Source: Dysgonamonadaceae bacterium (GTDB lineage Bacteria > Bacteroidota > Bacteroidia > Bacteroidales > Azobacteroidaceae). Taken from it: a DNA stretch of 64,000 nucleotides. Numbering within the stretch: the stretch's first letter is position 1; every line of letters begins with the position of its first letter. The notes under the pieces were generated by a model. That model was given only the letters and a program-made list of their open reading frames with translations, did no database searches and was not told the DNA's origin. Where the stretch lies: positions 82,520 through 146,519 of the forward strand of contig JAIRKO010000054.1 in the NCBI GenBank assembly GCA_031260045.1. Reading direction: 5' to 3'. The position numbers and the translations under genes were made by a program. Positions 51,867 to 60,584 of the stretch are shown here, piece by piece.

Positions 51867-52157
51867 ATGATAAATTTGAAATCAAGAGTTTTACTCGCAG
51901 TTATTTTTTCCATAGCCATAACGGGGAGCGTTTATTCCCAAGGCGTATTTAGAAATAAACCGGCAAAAGCCGCTGCCGACGAAACAATCACCATGAAACC
52001 TTCCGGCGTTTTCGGTAGCGGGGGCGTTAAACCCGACCCCACCGGGGGCGATAATTGTCCTCCCAATGAAAATTCGCCTGTTGGAGAAGGTTTAGCGATA
52101 CTCAGTATCTTGAGTGGCGGTTATTTCCTGCTAAAAAGAAGCAACAGGAAAAAATGA
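51867..52157 (+). CDS. Small exported protein with sortase-like PVGEGL / hydrophobic / basic tail
   Basis: A 96-residue protein with an N-terminal signal peptide (about 1-25, cleavage after VYSQ) and a tripartite C-terminus: the motif PVGEGL (71-76), a hydrophobic stretch (about 76-89) and a basic end KRSNRKK. This layout resembles sorting signals such as LPXTG or PEP-CTERM. The segment between is short, glycine- and proline-rich with a single cysteine near 64. I recall similar PVGxGL tails on small proteins near type IX and polysaccharide genes in Bacteroidetes, but not an assigned function. It lies between the Por-secreted protein and Wza genes on the same strand. Confidence 0.65.
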   Translation: MINLKSRVLLAVIFSIAITGSVYSQGVFRNKPAKAAADETITMKPSGVFGSGGVKPDPTGGDNCPPNENSPVGEGLAILSILSGGYFLLKRSNRKK

Positions 52158-52161
52158 GTAA

Positions 52162-52977
52162 ATGAGGAAACTTAATATAAAAGTAATTCCTTGTGTGTTA
52201 CTGTTTGCGGTAACTTCTTGTACGTCTTATAAGCACATACCCTATTTTCAGAGCAAGGGAAATCTCGTAGAATTTGAAATCCCTGCCTCCCATACCGAAG
52301 AAAGCATCGTGCGGTTTCAGCCGGACGATGTGTTGGCAATTACGGTTAATGTGGTAGGAGAACAAAAAATAGCATTGGATTATAACTTGCCCATTCAGCC
52401 GTCGGCAACGAGTTTTGACGGCGATGACGGGGCGATTGATCAACAAGGAGTAGGTCGGCAAACTTATTTGGTTTCTAAAAATGGGGAGATAGATTTCCCG
52501 ACTTTAGGCGCCATTAAAGTATCGGGCTATACGCAAGAAGAATTACAGGAATATATTAAGAAATTGTTGCTGGGGCGGATGAAAGTTAATCCCGTCGTAA
52601 CGGTTCGTTTAATGAACTTCAAGATAATGATACTTGGCGAAGTGGCTCGTCCCGGACAATATACGGTTAACAAAACGCACATTGATTTGTTTGAGGCGAT
52701 CACGTTAGCGGGGGATATGACAATATACGGACAACGTAACAATGTTTGGATTCGTCGCCAATTGCCGGATGGAATATTTAAATACGCAAAGTTGGATTTA
52801 AGTAAAGCGAATGTAATTACTTCGCCTTACTTTTACCTTCGCCAGAATGATCTGATATATGTTCAACCCAACAATATGAAAGTGATCCAGTCGGATACTT
52901 CATTATGGAATACCATCGTGGGCATGGCTTCATTTTTGATGACGGTAATTACATTTTTAGCAGTCAACAGAAGGTAA
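52162..52977 (+). CDS. wza: Polysaccharide export outer-membrane lipoprotein (Wza family)
   Basis: A 271-residue lipoprotein; the signal peptide ends at the lipobox VTSC (Cys20). It contains the poly-export domain (PDDVLAITVNVVGEQKIALD, then VSKNGEIDFPTLGAIKVSG) and an SLBB segment (MILGEVARPGQYTVNKTHID), and ends in a hydrophobic helix (MASFLMTVITFLAV) before NRR. It forms the outer-membrane channel for exopolysaccharide, working with the Wzc-type protein encoded 10 bases downstream. Confidence 0.93.
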   Translation: MRKLNIKVIPCVLLFAVTSCTSYKHIPYFQSKGNLVEFEIPASHTEESIVRFQPDDVLAITVNVVGEQKIALDYNLPIQPSATSFDGDDGAIDQQGVGRQTYLVSKNGEIDFPTLGAIKVSGYTQEELQEYIKKLLLGRMKVNPVVTVRLMNFKIMILGEVARPGQYTVNKTHIDLFEAITLAGDMTIYGQRNNVWIRRQLPDGIFKYAKLDLSKANVITSPYFYLRQNDLIYVQPNNMKVIQSDTSLWNTIVGMASFLMTVITFLAVNRR

Positions 52978-52986
52978 AGATATAAA

Positions 52987-55356
52987 ATGACGAGTACAAA
53001 AACAGAGGGAATAAACCCAAAAGCCCGAGAGGTTGATTTTCAGTGGTTTATAGTTGAGTTTTTTTCCTATTGGCAGTGGTTTTGCCTTTCTGTGATTGTT
53101 TTTCTTTTAGCTGGTTATATCTATTTGCGTTATTCTGTTGCCGTGTATGAAGTTACATCAAAAATTGCGGTAAAAGACAGTAGGAAAGGAGGATTAAGCA
53201 ATACCGAGCTTTCATTTTATGAAACTTTAGGTTTTTTACAAGCCAACAGTATTGTAGAAAACGAAATGAAAGTGTTAGGTTCTCGAAACCTAATAGAATC
53301 GGTGGTTTTGGAAAAGGAGTTTTTCATTAAATATATCGTAAAAGGGAGAATTAAAGATACGGAACTGTATGGAAATTCAAATCCTTTTTACAGTTCAACT
53401 CCGATAAGGGTTTTTGCAAATCAACAAGTTATTTCCTCTTTAAGGTCGACGATTGTTTTGCGGATTATGGTTGAGGATAACTCAACGATTAGAGTAAAAG
53501 GAAGTTACGGCTCCCATACGTTTGAAAGTGCCTATGCATCACTACCCGGAGTTTTGAATACTCCAATCGGTGAATTGCTGCTGTTGCCCGGCGAAACAAC
53601 GGTTTTGAACAAGGACTATCCATTGGAAGTGAGGATTTCTCCGCCTTTGCGGGTAGCGCAACGTTACGGGAAGTTGCTGAACATAGAACTGACGGATAGA
53701 AATACGACCATCGTGGCATTATCGCTTCGGGAAACGCATAAAAAAAGAGGCGAAGATTTTTTGCAAGCTTTGGTTGATTTGTACAATAGGGATACGATGG
53801 CAGAGAAAAACAAGGCTGCCCGCACGGCTTCCGATTTTATAGAAGAACGGTTGCAAGTGTTAAATAAAGACTTGCAGGAAGCCGAAAAAGAAGTAGACGC
53901 TTATAAAAGAGATAATTATATAGCAAGCATTTTGGTAGAGTCCGAAATAGCTGTAAGTGAGGATAATATCGTAGAAAAGAAAGTTGTTCGGCTTGAAACA
54001 CAAAAGATTATACTTTCTTATTTGTTGGAAGAATTAAATAAAGAGACCTCTCAAATAATACATCCATTGGGAAGCGGAACCATTGCTGATGTGCCTTTGA
54101 GTGAGCTTATTCAAAAATATAATGCGTGCATTACCGAACGGGCGCGATTGTTGAACTTGGTGACGCCCGATGCGCCGATTATCAAACGGCAGGAAGAGCA
54201 GATCGCTTCCCTCCGAATGAATATTCGTGAGAGTATCAACGGTTTAATGTATGCTTTAAATAAGGAAACGGATGAATACATGGGATTAGGTTCCAAATAT
54301 TCGTCCGAAATTAAGGATCTTCCCCGTAGAGAGCGGGAACTGGAAAATTTGGAGCGTGCAAAAACTCTTAAAGCAGAGTTGTATATTGCATTGTTTACCC
54401 AAAGGGAAAATATAGATCTGACATTGGCGGTTACGGCGCCGAGCGCAACGGTATTGGAATATCCGTTGGCTTCGAGTTATCCGGTGTCGCCCAACAGATT
54501 TATAATTTACATACTCAGTTTAATAGGAGGCGTCCTATTTCCTTTTTTGGTCATTGCTTTGCGGGAAATGATGAATTTCAAACTGTCGCAGGAAATCGAA
54601 GTCAATCGTTTTTCGGACGTTCCGATTATTATTTCTTTCCCGTATGTAAAGAAAACAAAAGAAGGTATTCTGATTACGCCGAATGCGACTACACCGATGG
54701 TGGAACGTTTCCGTTTATTGCGGACGAATTTGCAGTTTATTTTCGGTACGGAAAGGCAATCAATTTTATTGACTTCCACAGTGAGCGGAGAAGGAAAGAC
54801 CTTTATATCAATGAATTTGGCTGCAACGTTTGCCTTAAAATATAAAACATTGCTGGTAGGCTTGGATATTCGACGTCCTAAAATGAATACTTATCTCGGT
54901 TTACCGAACAGAAAAGGGCTTATATCCTACTTGTTAAAAGAGGAATCGGACATTGATAAGTTAATCGTAAAAAATGTAAACGGTTCCAATTTAGATATTT
55001 TAGTATCGGGACCGGTTCCGCCGAACCCGAATGAGTTGTTGATTGAAAAGACATTAGACGATTTGTTTGCCGCACTTCGTCAAAGATATGAATACATTAT
55101 TATTGACAGTTCTCCGGTGGGGAGCGTTTCCGACGCATTCCTGTTGAAGCGGATTTCAGATGTTTCCCTTTTTGTGATGCGGGGGGGGCTTACTCCCAAA
55201 TCGGCGATTTCGTTGGTTAATAATATTTATAAAGAAAAACGTTTGAATAACTTGAAGTTGGTATTGAACGGATTTAATGCGGGCAAACATCAAGGCTACG
55301 GTTATGATTATGGTTATGGTTATGGATACGGTTATGGTTATGAATCCAAAAATTAA
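52987..55356 (+). CDS. wzc: Polysaccharide co-polymerase and tyrosine autokinase (Wzc/BY-kinase)
   Basis: A 789-residue inner-membrane protein with a Wzz chain-length domain (two membrane helices, about 28-50 and 505-530, flanking a coiled-coil periplasmic region) and a cytosolic BY-kinase (about 560-789). Walker A is STVSGEGKTFISMN (about 596-609), Walker A' is LLVGLDIRRPKM in which Gly replaces the first Asp, as I recall for Bacteroidetes, and Walker B is YIIIDSSPVG. The C-terminal tail GYGYDYGYGYGYGYGYESKN is the autophosphorylated tyrosine cluster and is encoded by a hexanucleotide repeat. It controls polymer length and export together with Wza. Confidence 0.94.
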   Translation: MTSTKTEGINPKAREVDFQWFIVEFFSYWQWFCLSVIVFLLAGYIYLRYSVAVYEVTSKIAVKDSRKGGLSNTELSFYETLGFLQANSIVENEMKVLGSRNLIESVVLEKEFFIKYIVKGRIKDTELYGNSNPFYSSTPIRVFANQQVISSLRSTIVLRIMVEDNSTIRVKGSYGSHTFESAYASLPGVLNTPIGELLLLPGETTVLNKDYPLEVRISPPLRVAQRYGKLLNIELTDRNTTIVALSLRETHKKRGEDFLQALVDLYNRDTMAEKNKAARTASDFIEERLQVLNKDLQEAEKEVDAYKRDNYIASILVESEIAVSEDNIVEKKVVRLETQKIILSYLLEELNKETSQIIHPLGSGTIADVPLSELIQKYNACITERARLLNLVTPDAPIIKRQEEQIASLRMNIRESINGLMYALNKETDEYMGLGSKYSSEIKDLPRRERELENLERAKTLKAELYIALFTQRENIDLTLAVTAPSATVLEYPLASSYPVSPNRFIIYILSLIGGVLFPFLVIALREMMNFKLSQEIEVNRFSDVPIIISFPYVKKTKEGILITPNATTPMVERFRLLRTNLQFIFGTERQSILLTSTVSGEGKTFISMNLAATFALKYKTLLVGLDIRRPKMNTYLGLPNRKGLISYLLKEESDIDKLIVKNVNGSNLDILVSGPVPPNPNELLIEKTLDDLFAALRQRYEYIIIDSSPVGSVSDAFLLKRISDVSLFVMRGGLTPKSAISLVNNIYKEKRLNNLKLVLNGFNAGKHQGYGYDYGYGYGYGYGYESKN

Positions 55357-55386
55357 CTGAAATTTAATATAAAAAATTAAGAATTT

Positions 55387-56682
55387 ATGAAAAAGTACAT
55401 TGGATTATTATTTGTATTGATTTTATCAATTTTTGCTTTTCCTATTATCGCTCAGGAAGAGAGTAAGTTGTCTGAAATAGTGTTAAAACAAACATATCGA
55501 GACAATTGGTATATATCTGTTGGACCGAGCGTTAATTTGTTGTTTGGCGAACAAGACAAACTCGCACCTTTCGCTGACCGTTTGAAATTCGGCGGTGAAA
55601 TTTCAGTGGGAAAATGGTTTAATCCCAATGTGGGAATTAGCCTTAATGTGATGGGCGGCGGCTTGCGTGGGTTTAATTTGACTGAACCCGTAGGAGGCAC
55701 ATATTTTACAGGAAGTGATGTGCATTATCCCGATCATCCGATGGGAGGCTCTTTCACAGAGGATAATAAGGGGAAGTATAACATAGTTTCCTCCAGAGAT
55801 GGTAAAGAGGGTTTCTGGCAGGACTTTAACTATGGCGTTGCTACGATTGACCTGATTGGAAATATGACGAATCTTTTCCGAGGGTACTCCTTGGGACGCA
55901 ACAAATATGACTTTCTGGGTTTTGTAGGTTTAGGCGCTAATCATACTTTTAGTAATTGGCTTACTACTCCGAAATTTTGGGGAATAGCCGCCAGGGCAGG
56001 TTTACAGGCAAATCTTAATTTGACAAATCTTTTAGGTGTTTATATTAAGGGAGTAGCCTATTTTACCGATGGTGAATTTGACGGATATAAAGGCACCTCT
56101 ATGGGCGACTTATATACCAATTTGTCTGTGGGTGTGCGATTTACATTCAACAAGAGAATTACTTCTTTTGATGAGCTTGCGGCAATAGAGGAATTGGATC
56201 ATCTGAATAGCAGGGTGAATGAAGGTCGCAGTGTGCTGGACAATCATCGGACTATTGTTGAACGTCAGCAAGATATTCTCGAACGTCAGCAAGCGTTGCT
56301 TGATAGATTAAACGGTGCGCCGGAAAGTGCAAGTGAAAATGGAAGTGAAAGAACAGGTACCGGAATGTTGCCCGAATACGTTCGTTTTTCTCTTGATTCC
56401 CATGAACTTGACGAAAACGAATATTACAAAATCGGGGATATTGTTGAGTATATGAACAGAATGCCAAAAGCGAAGGTGCTGTTGATAGGTTATGCCGATA
56501 AATTGACCGGCGAATCCGGTTATAACTATCAGTTGAGCAAGCAACGTGCAGAAACCATCAGGGATGAGTTACGACGCTCCGGCATTCGCAACAACCGTAT
56601 ATCCGTTAAATGGAAAGGAGATAGAGAACAACCTTTCTCTATCAATGAATGGAATCGCGTTGTGCTTGTGATAGAACAATAA
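55387..56682 (+). CDS. OmpA-family outer-membrane protein
   Basis: A 431-residue protein. Signal peptide about 1-22 (LFVLILSIFAFPIIAQ). An N-terminal beta-barrel (about 35-255) has alternating strands such as DNWYISVGPSVNLLFGEQ and LYTNLSVGVRFTFN. A coiled-coil linker (about 265-305) contains heptad-like ERQQDILERQQALLDRL. The C-terminal OmpA-like domain (about 325-431) binds peptidoglycan: EYYKIGDIVEYMNRMPKAKV, LLIGYADKLTGES, NYQLSKQRAETIRDEL. It ends the first exopolysaccharide unit and is followed by a strong terminator. Confidence 0.9.
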   Translation: MKKYIGLLFVLILSIFAFPIIAQEESKLSEIVLKQTYRDNWYISVGPSVNLLFGEQDKLAPFADRLKFGGEISVGKWFNPNVGISLNVMGGGLRGFNLTEPVGGTYFTGSDVHYPDHPMGGSFTEDNKGKYNIVSSRDGKEGFWQDFNYGVATIDLIGNMTNLFRGYSLGRNKYDFLGFVGLGANHTFSNWLTTPKFWGIAARAGLQANLNLTNLLGVYIKGVAYFTDGEFDGYKGTSMGDLYTNLSVGVRFTFNKRITSFDELAAIEELDHLNSRVNEGRSVLDNHRTIVERQQDILERQQALLDRLNGAPESASENGSERTGTGMLPEYVRFSLDSHELDENEYYKIGDIVEYMNRMPKAKVLLIGYADKLTGESGYNYQLSKQRAETIRDELRRSGIRNNRISVKWKGDREQPFSINEWNRVVLVIEQ

Positions 56683-56700
56683 AATTAAGTTGTTAATAGA

Positions 56701-56757
56701 AAAAAGTTTATAAGCCTGTGTTTTTATGAAAAAACATGAGTTTATAAACTTTTTTTG
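56701..56757 (+). terminator. Rho-independent terminator after the OmpA-family gene
   Basis: AAGTTTATAA and TTTATAAACTT flank an inner stem TGTTTTT/AAAAACA, followed by a run of seven Ts, directly after the OmpA-family stop. Confidence 0.8.
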
Positions 56758-56801
56758 TTTTTGGATTTCAGGGAATTCCGCGCGGGGCGCGGTCGAAATA
56801 C

Positions 56802-56901
56802 CGCAGTCGTCATTGCAAAGGCGAAGCCTGAAGCAATCCAGAGAAAACCGCAGCGCAATTCTGGATTGCTTCACGCTTTGCGGTTCGCAATGACGACTAC
56901 G
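56802..56901. repeat. Best-preserved copy of the palindromic repeat
   Basis: The left arm runs CGCAGTCGTCATTGCAAAGG, CGAAGCCTGAAGCAATCCAGA (56802-56842); the right arm is TCTGGATTGCTTCACGC, TTTGCGGTTCGCAATGACGACTACG (56860-56901, given here in two parts). The arms are complementary over most of 40 bases, so the whole 100-base unit can form a long hairpin. I use it as the reference for the family. Confidence 0.85.
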
Positions 56902-56939
56902 AAATTTGAAACGCACCCCAACAAATAAACACTGATGAA

Positions 56940-58274
56940 ATGAAACCTGCGTTATATATCATTTTGGATTTGCTAATCGTTTTCGGAAGCATTCTCCTTG
57001 CTTATTCCTTACTGTTTCAATTGGAAATGCTTGAAAATTTTGACCGGAATTTTCAAGCATTTCAGATAATAACGCCCTTTATCGGAATATTTTATCTTAT
57101 CTTAATGTACATTTTCGGGTTGCACAATGTAACCCGGAAAACCGTTAATGAATTAATTTATACGATTTTTTTGATTTCAATCCTAATGGCGGTGGGCATT
57201 ATGGGGATTAGTTTCTTTGCCCGAGAAGCGGCATTGGCTTTTCCGCGAAGCGTTATCCTTTTATCAACGCTTTTTTATTTTGTATTGCTGTCTTTTGAGC
57301 GATTGCTCATTGTATTCATATCAAGAAAACTGCATGGAATCAAGAAGATAACCATTATTGGCGATCGGGATTCTAAAATATTTGAAGCGCTTGAAAATAA
57401 ATATCAAGGTCATTATAAAATTGAAAACAGGTGTACTGACTTCGATATTTCGACTGATTTTGAGGCGATTATAAAATGTGTTGATGAAATATTTATATCT
57501 ACGGATATTCCGCAAAAAATACGGGGGAAAATTCTGGCGCTGTCGATAAAATATAAAAAAGAGGTGTTTTTTGTGCCGGAATATTACGATTTAAGTATCA
57601 TGGCTTCCACCTTTGACAAGACGAATGATTTGCCCACTTACCGGATTAACCGCCTCGAACTTGCCCCTGAGGATGAATTTGTTAAACGGGTTGTGGATAT
57701 TGTATTGGCAAGCGTTGTTTTGCTTATCGCTTTACCGTTTTGCTTGATTGCCGCCCTGCTGATTAAGTTAGACGGCGGTTCAGCGTTGTATTCCCAAGAA
57801 CGGTTGACTAAACACAATAAGCCTTTTAAGATGCTAAAATTCAGGACAATGATTCCCGATGCGGAAAAATTTTCCGGACCTGTATTGGCTGGCGCAGACG
57901 ATCCGCGAATTACAAAAACGGGCAAATTCATGCGAACAGTCCGAATAGACGAGATGCCTCAACTGATCAATATTTTTAAGGGGGAAATGAGTTTTGTAGG
58001 TCCGCGTCCCGAACGCCCGTTTTTTGTCGAACGGTTTGAACGGGAAATACCCGAATACCATTACCGTTCGGTGGTAAAAGCCGGGCTGACGGGTTTGGCG
58101 CAGGTTGAGGGGAAATACAACACCAGCGTGGAAAATAAATTGCGTTACGATTTAATTTATATCAACAAATATTCGCTTTGGCAGGATTTTTTGATTATCC
58201 TGCGAACAATCAAAATTTTGTTTACAAAAAGCAGTACGGAGGGGGTGAAACGCCCCACAAAAATGAAAATATGA
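56940..58274 (+). CDS. Initiating sugar-phosphate transferase (WbaP/WcaJ-type polyprenyl glycosylphosphotransferase)
   Basis: A 444-residue membrane enzyme that transfers a sugar 1-phosphate from a nucleotide sugar to undecaprenyl phosphate, starting repeat-unit synthesis. Four hydrophobic helices lie in the first 130 residues, then a nucleotide-binding-like segment (ITIIGDRDSKIFEALENK). The C-terminal catalytic domain (about 240-444) begins with a helix after FVKRVVDIVLASVVLL and has YSQERLTKHNKPFKMLKFRT, VRIDEMPQLINIFKGEMSFV, GPRPERPFFVE and GLTGLAQVEGKYNTS. The sugar cannot be read from sequence. Its stop overlaps the first cupin gene by 4 bases. Confidence 0.92.
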   Translation: MKPALYIILDLLIVFGSILLAYSLLFQLEMLENFDRNFQAFQIITPFIGIFYLILMYIFGLHNVTRKTVNELIYTIFLISILMAVGIMGISFFAREAALAFPRSVILLSTLFYFVLLSFERLLIVFISRKLHGIKKITIIGDRDSKIFEALENKYQGHYKIENRCTDFDISTDFEAIIKCVDEIFISTDIPQKIRGKILALSIKYKKEVFFVPEYYDLSIMASTFDKTNDLPTYRINRLELAPEDEFVKRVVDIVLASVVLLIALPFCLIAALLIKLDGGSALYSQERLTKHNKPFKMLKFRTMIPDAEKFSGPVLAGADDPRITKTGKFMRTVRIDEMPQLINIFKGEMSFVGPRPERPFFVERFEREIPEYHYRSVVKAGLTGLAQVEGKYNTSVENKLRYDLIYINKYSLWQDFLIILRTIKILFTKSSTEGVKRPTKMKI

Positions 58275-58678
58275 GCGAAGCCAAACTGATACAAATACCG
58301 AAAATTTTAGACGAAAGGGGCAATCTTTCTTTCATAGAAAAAGGGAATGAAATTGATTTCGATTTCAAGCGCGCATATTGGATATATGACGTTCCGGGCG
58401 GGGAAATTCGCGGCGGACACGCTTTTCGGGAACAGAAAGAGCTTATTGTCGCACTTTCGGGCTGTTTCGATGTGGTTTTGCACAACGGGAAAAAGGAATG
58501 TTGTTACTCGTTAAACCGTTCTTTCATTGGGCTTTATGTTCCCGGAATGTATTGGCGGAGTATGCGGAATTTCTCAACCAATGCCGTTGCAATGGTTTTG
58601 GCTTCAACATTTTACGATCAGAGTGATTATATCCGGGATTTTGAAACTTATCTTGAATTGAAAAACAAGGATGCTTAA
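58271..58678 (+). CDS. FdtA/QdtA-type cupin (sugar 3,4-ketoisomerase family), variant HAF motif
   Basis: A 135-residue cupin. The family signature appears as YDVPGGEIRGGHAFREQKEL, followed by LSGCFDVVLHNGKKE and VPGMYWRSMRNFSTNAVAMV. FdtA and QdtA convert dTDP-4-keto-6-deoxyglucose to the 3-keto sugar and use a His-x-His pair; here the second position is Phe (His50, Phe52), unlike its neighbour. It may therefore be an altered enzyme, or a partner of the next protein. Its ATG overlaps the stop of the sugar transferase gene (ATGA) and its own stop overlaps the next cupin gene by 8 bases. Confidence 0.85.
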   Translation: MSEAKLIQIPKILDERGNLSFIEKGNEIDFDFKRAYWIYDVPGGEIRGGHAFREQKELIVALSGCFDVVLHNGKKECCYSLNRSFIGLYVPGMYWRSMRNFSTNAVAMVLASTFYDQSDYIRDFETYLELKNKDA

Positions 58679-59102
58679 TTCTACCATTTTTAACTGTAAT
58701 GTATTGACCTTGCCGAAGGTACATAACCGCGCAGGAAATATTACCGCGTTAAATAATTCGCAGGATATACCGTTTGACGTGAAACGGGTGTATTACCTAT
58801 ACGATGTTCCGGGCGGGGAAAGCAGGGGCGGTCATGCCCACAAAGAGTTGCAGCAACTGGTTGTTGCCGCGAGCGGGAGTTTCGACATAACGATTGATGA
58901 CGGGCGCAACAAAAAAACCGTTTCTCTGAACCGTCCTAACTACGGTTTGCTCATTTTACCCGGCATTTGGCGGGATTTGGCGAATTTTTCTTCGGGCGCC
59001 ATCTGTTTGGTTTTGGCTTCCCATCCATACAACGCCCTTGATTATATCAGGGATTATGAAGAATTTATACACATGAAACTTGGATACAAAAAGTTCATAT
59101 AG
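58671..59102 (+). CDS. FdtA/QdtA-type cupin with intact HAH motif (dTDP-hexose ketoisomerase candidate)
   Basis: A 143-residue cupin paralogous to the previous gene product. The motif YDVPGGESRGGHAHKELQQL keeps both histidines (His55, His57) expected for dTDP-4-oxo-6-deoxyglucose ketoisomerase, followed by ASGSFDITIDDGRNKKT and LPGIWRDLANFSSGAICLV. It likely takes part in synthesis of a 3-amino-3,6-dideoxyhexose for the polysaccharide; the aminotransferase needed (FdtB type) and the dTDP-glucose genes are not in the window. The start overlaps the upstream stop; the flippase gene starts inside its 3' end. Confidence 0.87.
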   Translation: MLNSTIFNCNVLTLPKVHNRAGNITALNNSQDIPFDVKRVYYLYDVPGGESRGGHAHKELQQLVVAASGSFDITIDDGRNKKTVSLNRPNYGLLILPGIWRDLANFSSGAICLVLASHPYNALDYIRDYEEFIHMKLGYKKFI

Positions 59103-60579
59103 GCAAGTCGTTAAATCATTCGGTCTTTTCGGCGGCGTACAGGTTTTCGATATCATCATCGGTTTGGTGCGTTCCAAAGCGCTTGCCGAATTACTGGGTA
59201 CGGTGGGGGTTGGCTTGAATAACCTGATACAGCAGCCTTTAAATCTAATCGGCACGGCTACCGGCTTGGGCGTCAACTTTGCGGGCGTTCGTAATATCGC
59301 GGCGGTACAGGGTGAAAATGATGCGGAAAAAATCGGCAGAACCGTGGTTACCGTCAAACGGTGGGCTTGGCTGACGGGCATTGCAGGTATGCTGGCGGTG
59401 ATATTTTTGTCGCCTTTACTGTATAAACTGACTTTCGGCAAAGAGGATTTCGTTAATTATTCTGGTGATTATAAAGATTTTATCTTCCTTTCCGTGATTT
59501 TGCTGTTTACAGCTGTCAGCGGCGGTCAAACGGCTATACTTCGAGGTAGCCGAAAGTTGAAAGATACGGCAAAAACCGGTTTGTTCGGTTCTTTTTTCAG
59601 TTTAATGCTGACTGTGCCTTTGTACTGGTTCTATGGAATTAACGGCATTGTTCCTGCGTTGGTCGTTGCATCGGCTGTCAATTTGTTTTTTTCCTGCTAT
59701 TATTCGAAACGGGTAAAAATCGCGCCGGTCAGCGTGTCATACCGGCAATCGTTTTACGAGGGAATGGATATGGCAGGCTTGGGTTTTTTGTTTTCAGCCG
59801 GTAATTTGACGGGCATGTTGGTTTCTTACCTGATTATTTTGTTTCTCAATCATTATTCGGATAAATCGGAAGTCGGATTATATACCGCAGGGGCGAATAT
59901 GACTTATCGCTATGTGGGACTTGTTTTTACCGCCATTTCGGTTGATTATTTTCCACGACTTGTCGGTTTGCAGTCCAACAGGGAAAAAATGGCTGAAGCG
60001 GTCAATCAGCAATCGGAAATTGCAATATTAATCGTCGCGCCGTTAATGATATTGTACACCTCTTTCCTTCCGTTTGCCGTAAAAGTTTTGAATAGCGCCG
60101 AATTTTTGCCGGCGGTCGAATTTATCCGGTGGTTTATATTGGGTATGTTATTCAGGGCGGTATCGTGGGCATTGGGATTCGTAGTGCTTGCAGCCGGCGA
60201 TAAAAAAATATTCTTCAAGGCGGAAACGGCGTCCAACCTGCTGTTTTTGGCGTTCAATACTGGTGGATATTTACTGTTTGGTTTGGAGGGAATGGGAATT
60301 GCTTTTGTCGTGGTTTACGCAGTGTATTTTGCGATGATGTTAACCGTCGCGCGAAAAAGATACGGTTTTGTTTTTTGTAAAACATTCAAAAAGATGTTCT
60401 TATGCCAGTTTTCGCTTTGTTTGCTGTGTTTTTTAACCGTATATTGGAAAGGCTATCCTTTTGCTTATGCGGGGGGAACGGTATTGTTTGCCGTTTCTGC
60501 GATTTATTCGGTAAGAAAATTAAACGAACGGATTGATATAAAGGGTTTTGTCCTGACTAAAATAAAGCGTGGAAAATGA
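59080..60579 (+). CDS. O-unit flippase (Wzx, polysaccharide transporter superfamily)
   Basis: A 499-residue protein with about 12-14 hydrophobic helices of the MOP/PST superfamily, expected to flip undecaprenyl-linked repeat units to the periplasm. Family-like segments are SFGLFGGVQVFDIIIGLVRS, KALAELLGTVGVGLNNLIQQ, GGQTAILRGSRKLKDTAKTG and NHYSDKSEVGLYTAGANMTY. The only reasonable start is TTG 59080, since the next in-frame Met is about 100 residues in; it overlaps the cupin gene by 23 bases. No Wzy polymerase or glycosyltransferase is present in the window. Confidence 0.88.
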   Translation: MDTKSSYRQVVKSFGLFGGVQVFDIIIGLVRSKALAELLGTVGVGLNNLIQQPLNLIGTATGLGVNFAGVRNIAAVQGENDAEKIGRTVVTVKRWAWLTGIAGMLAVIFLSPLLYKLTFGKEDFVNYSGDYKDFIFLSVILLFTAVSGGQTAILRGSRKLKDTAKTGLFGSFFSLMLTVPLYWFYGINGIVPALVVASAVNLFFSCYYSKRVKIAPVSVSYRQSFYEGMDMAGLGFLFSAGNLTGMLVSYLIILFLNHYSDKSEVGLYTAGANMTYRYVGLVFTAISVDYFPRLVGLQSNREKMAEAVNQQSEIAILIVAPLMILYTSFLPFAVKVLNSAEFLPAVEFIRWFILGMLFRAVSWALGFVVLAAGDKKIFFKAETASNLLFLAFNTGGYLLFGLEGMGIAFVVVYAVYFAMMLTVARKRYGFVFCKTFKKMFLCQFSLCLLCFLTVYWKGYPFAYAGGTVLFAVSAIYSVRKLNERIDIKGFVLTKIKRGK

Positions 60580-60584
60580 CCGGA

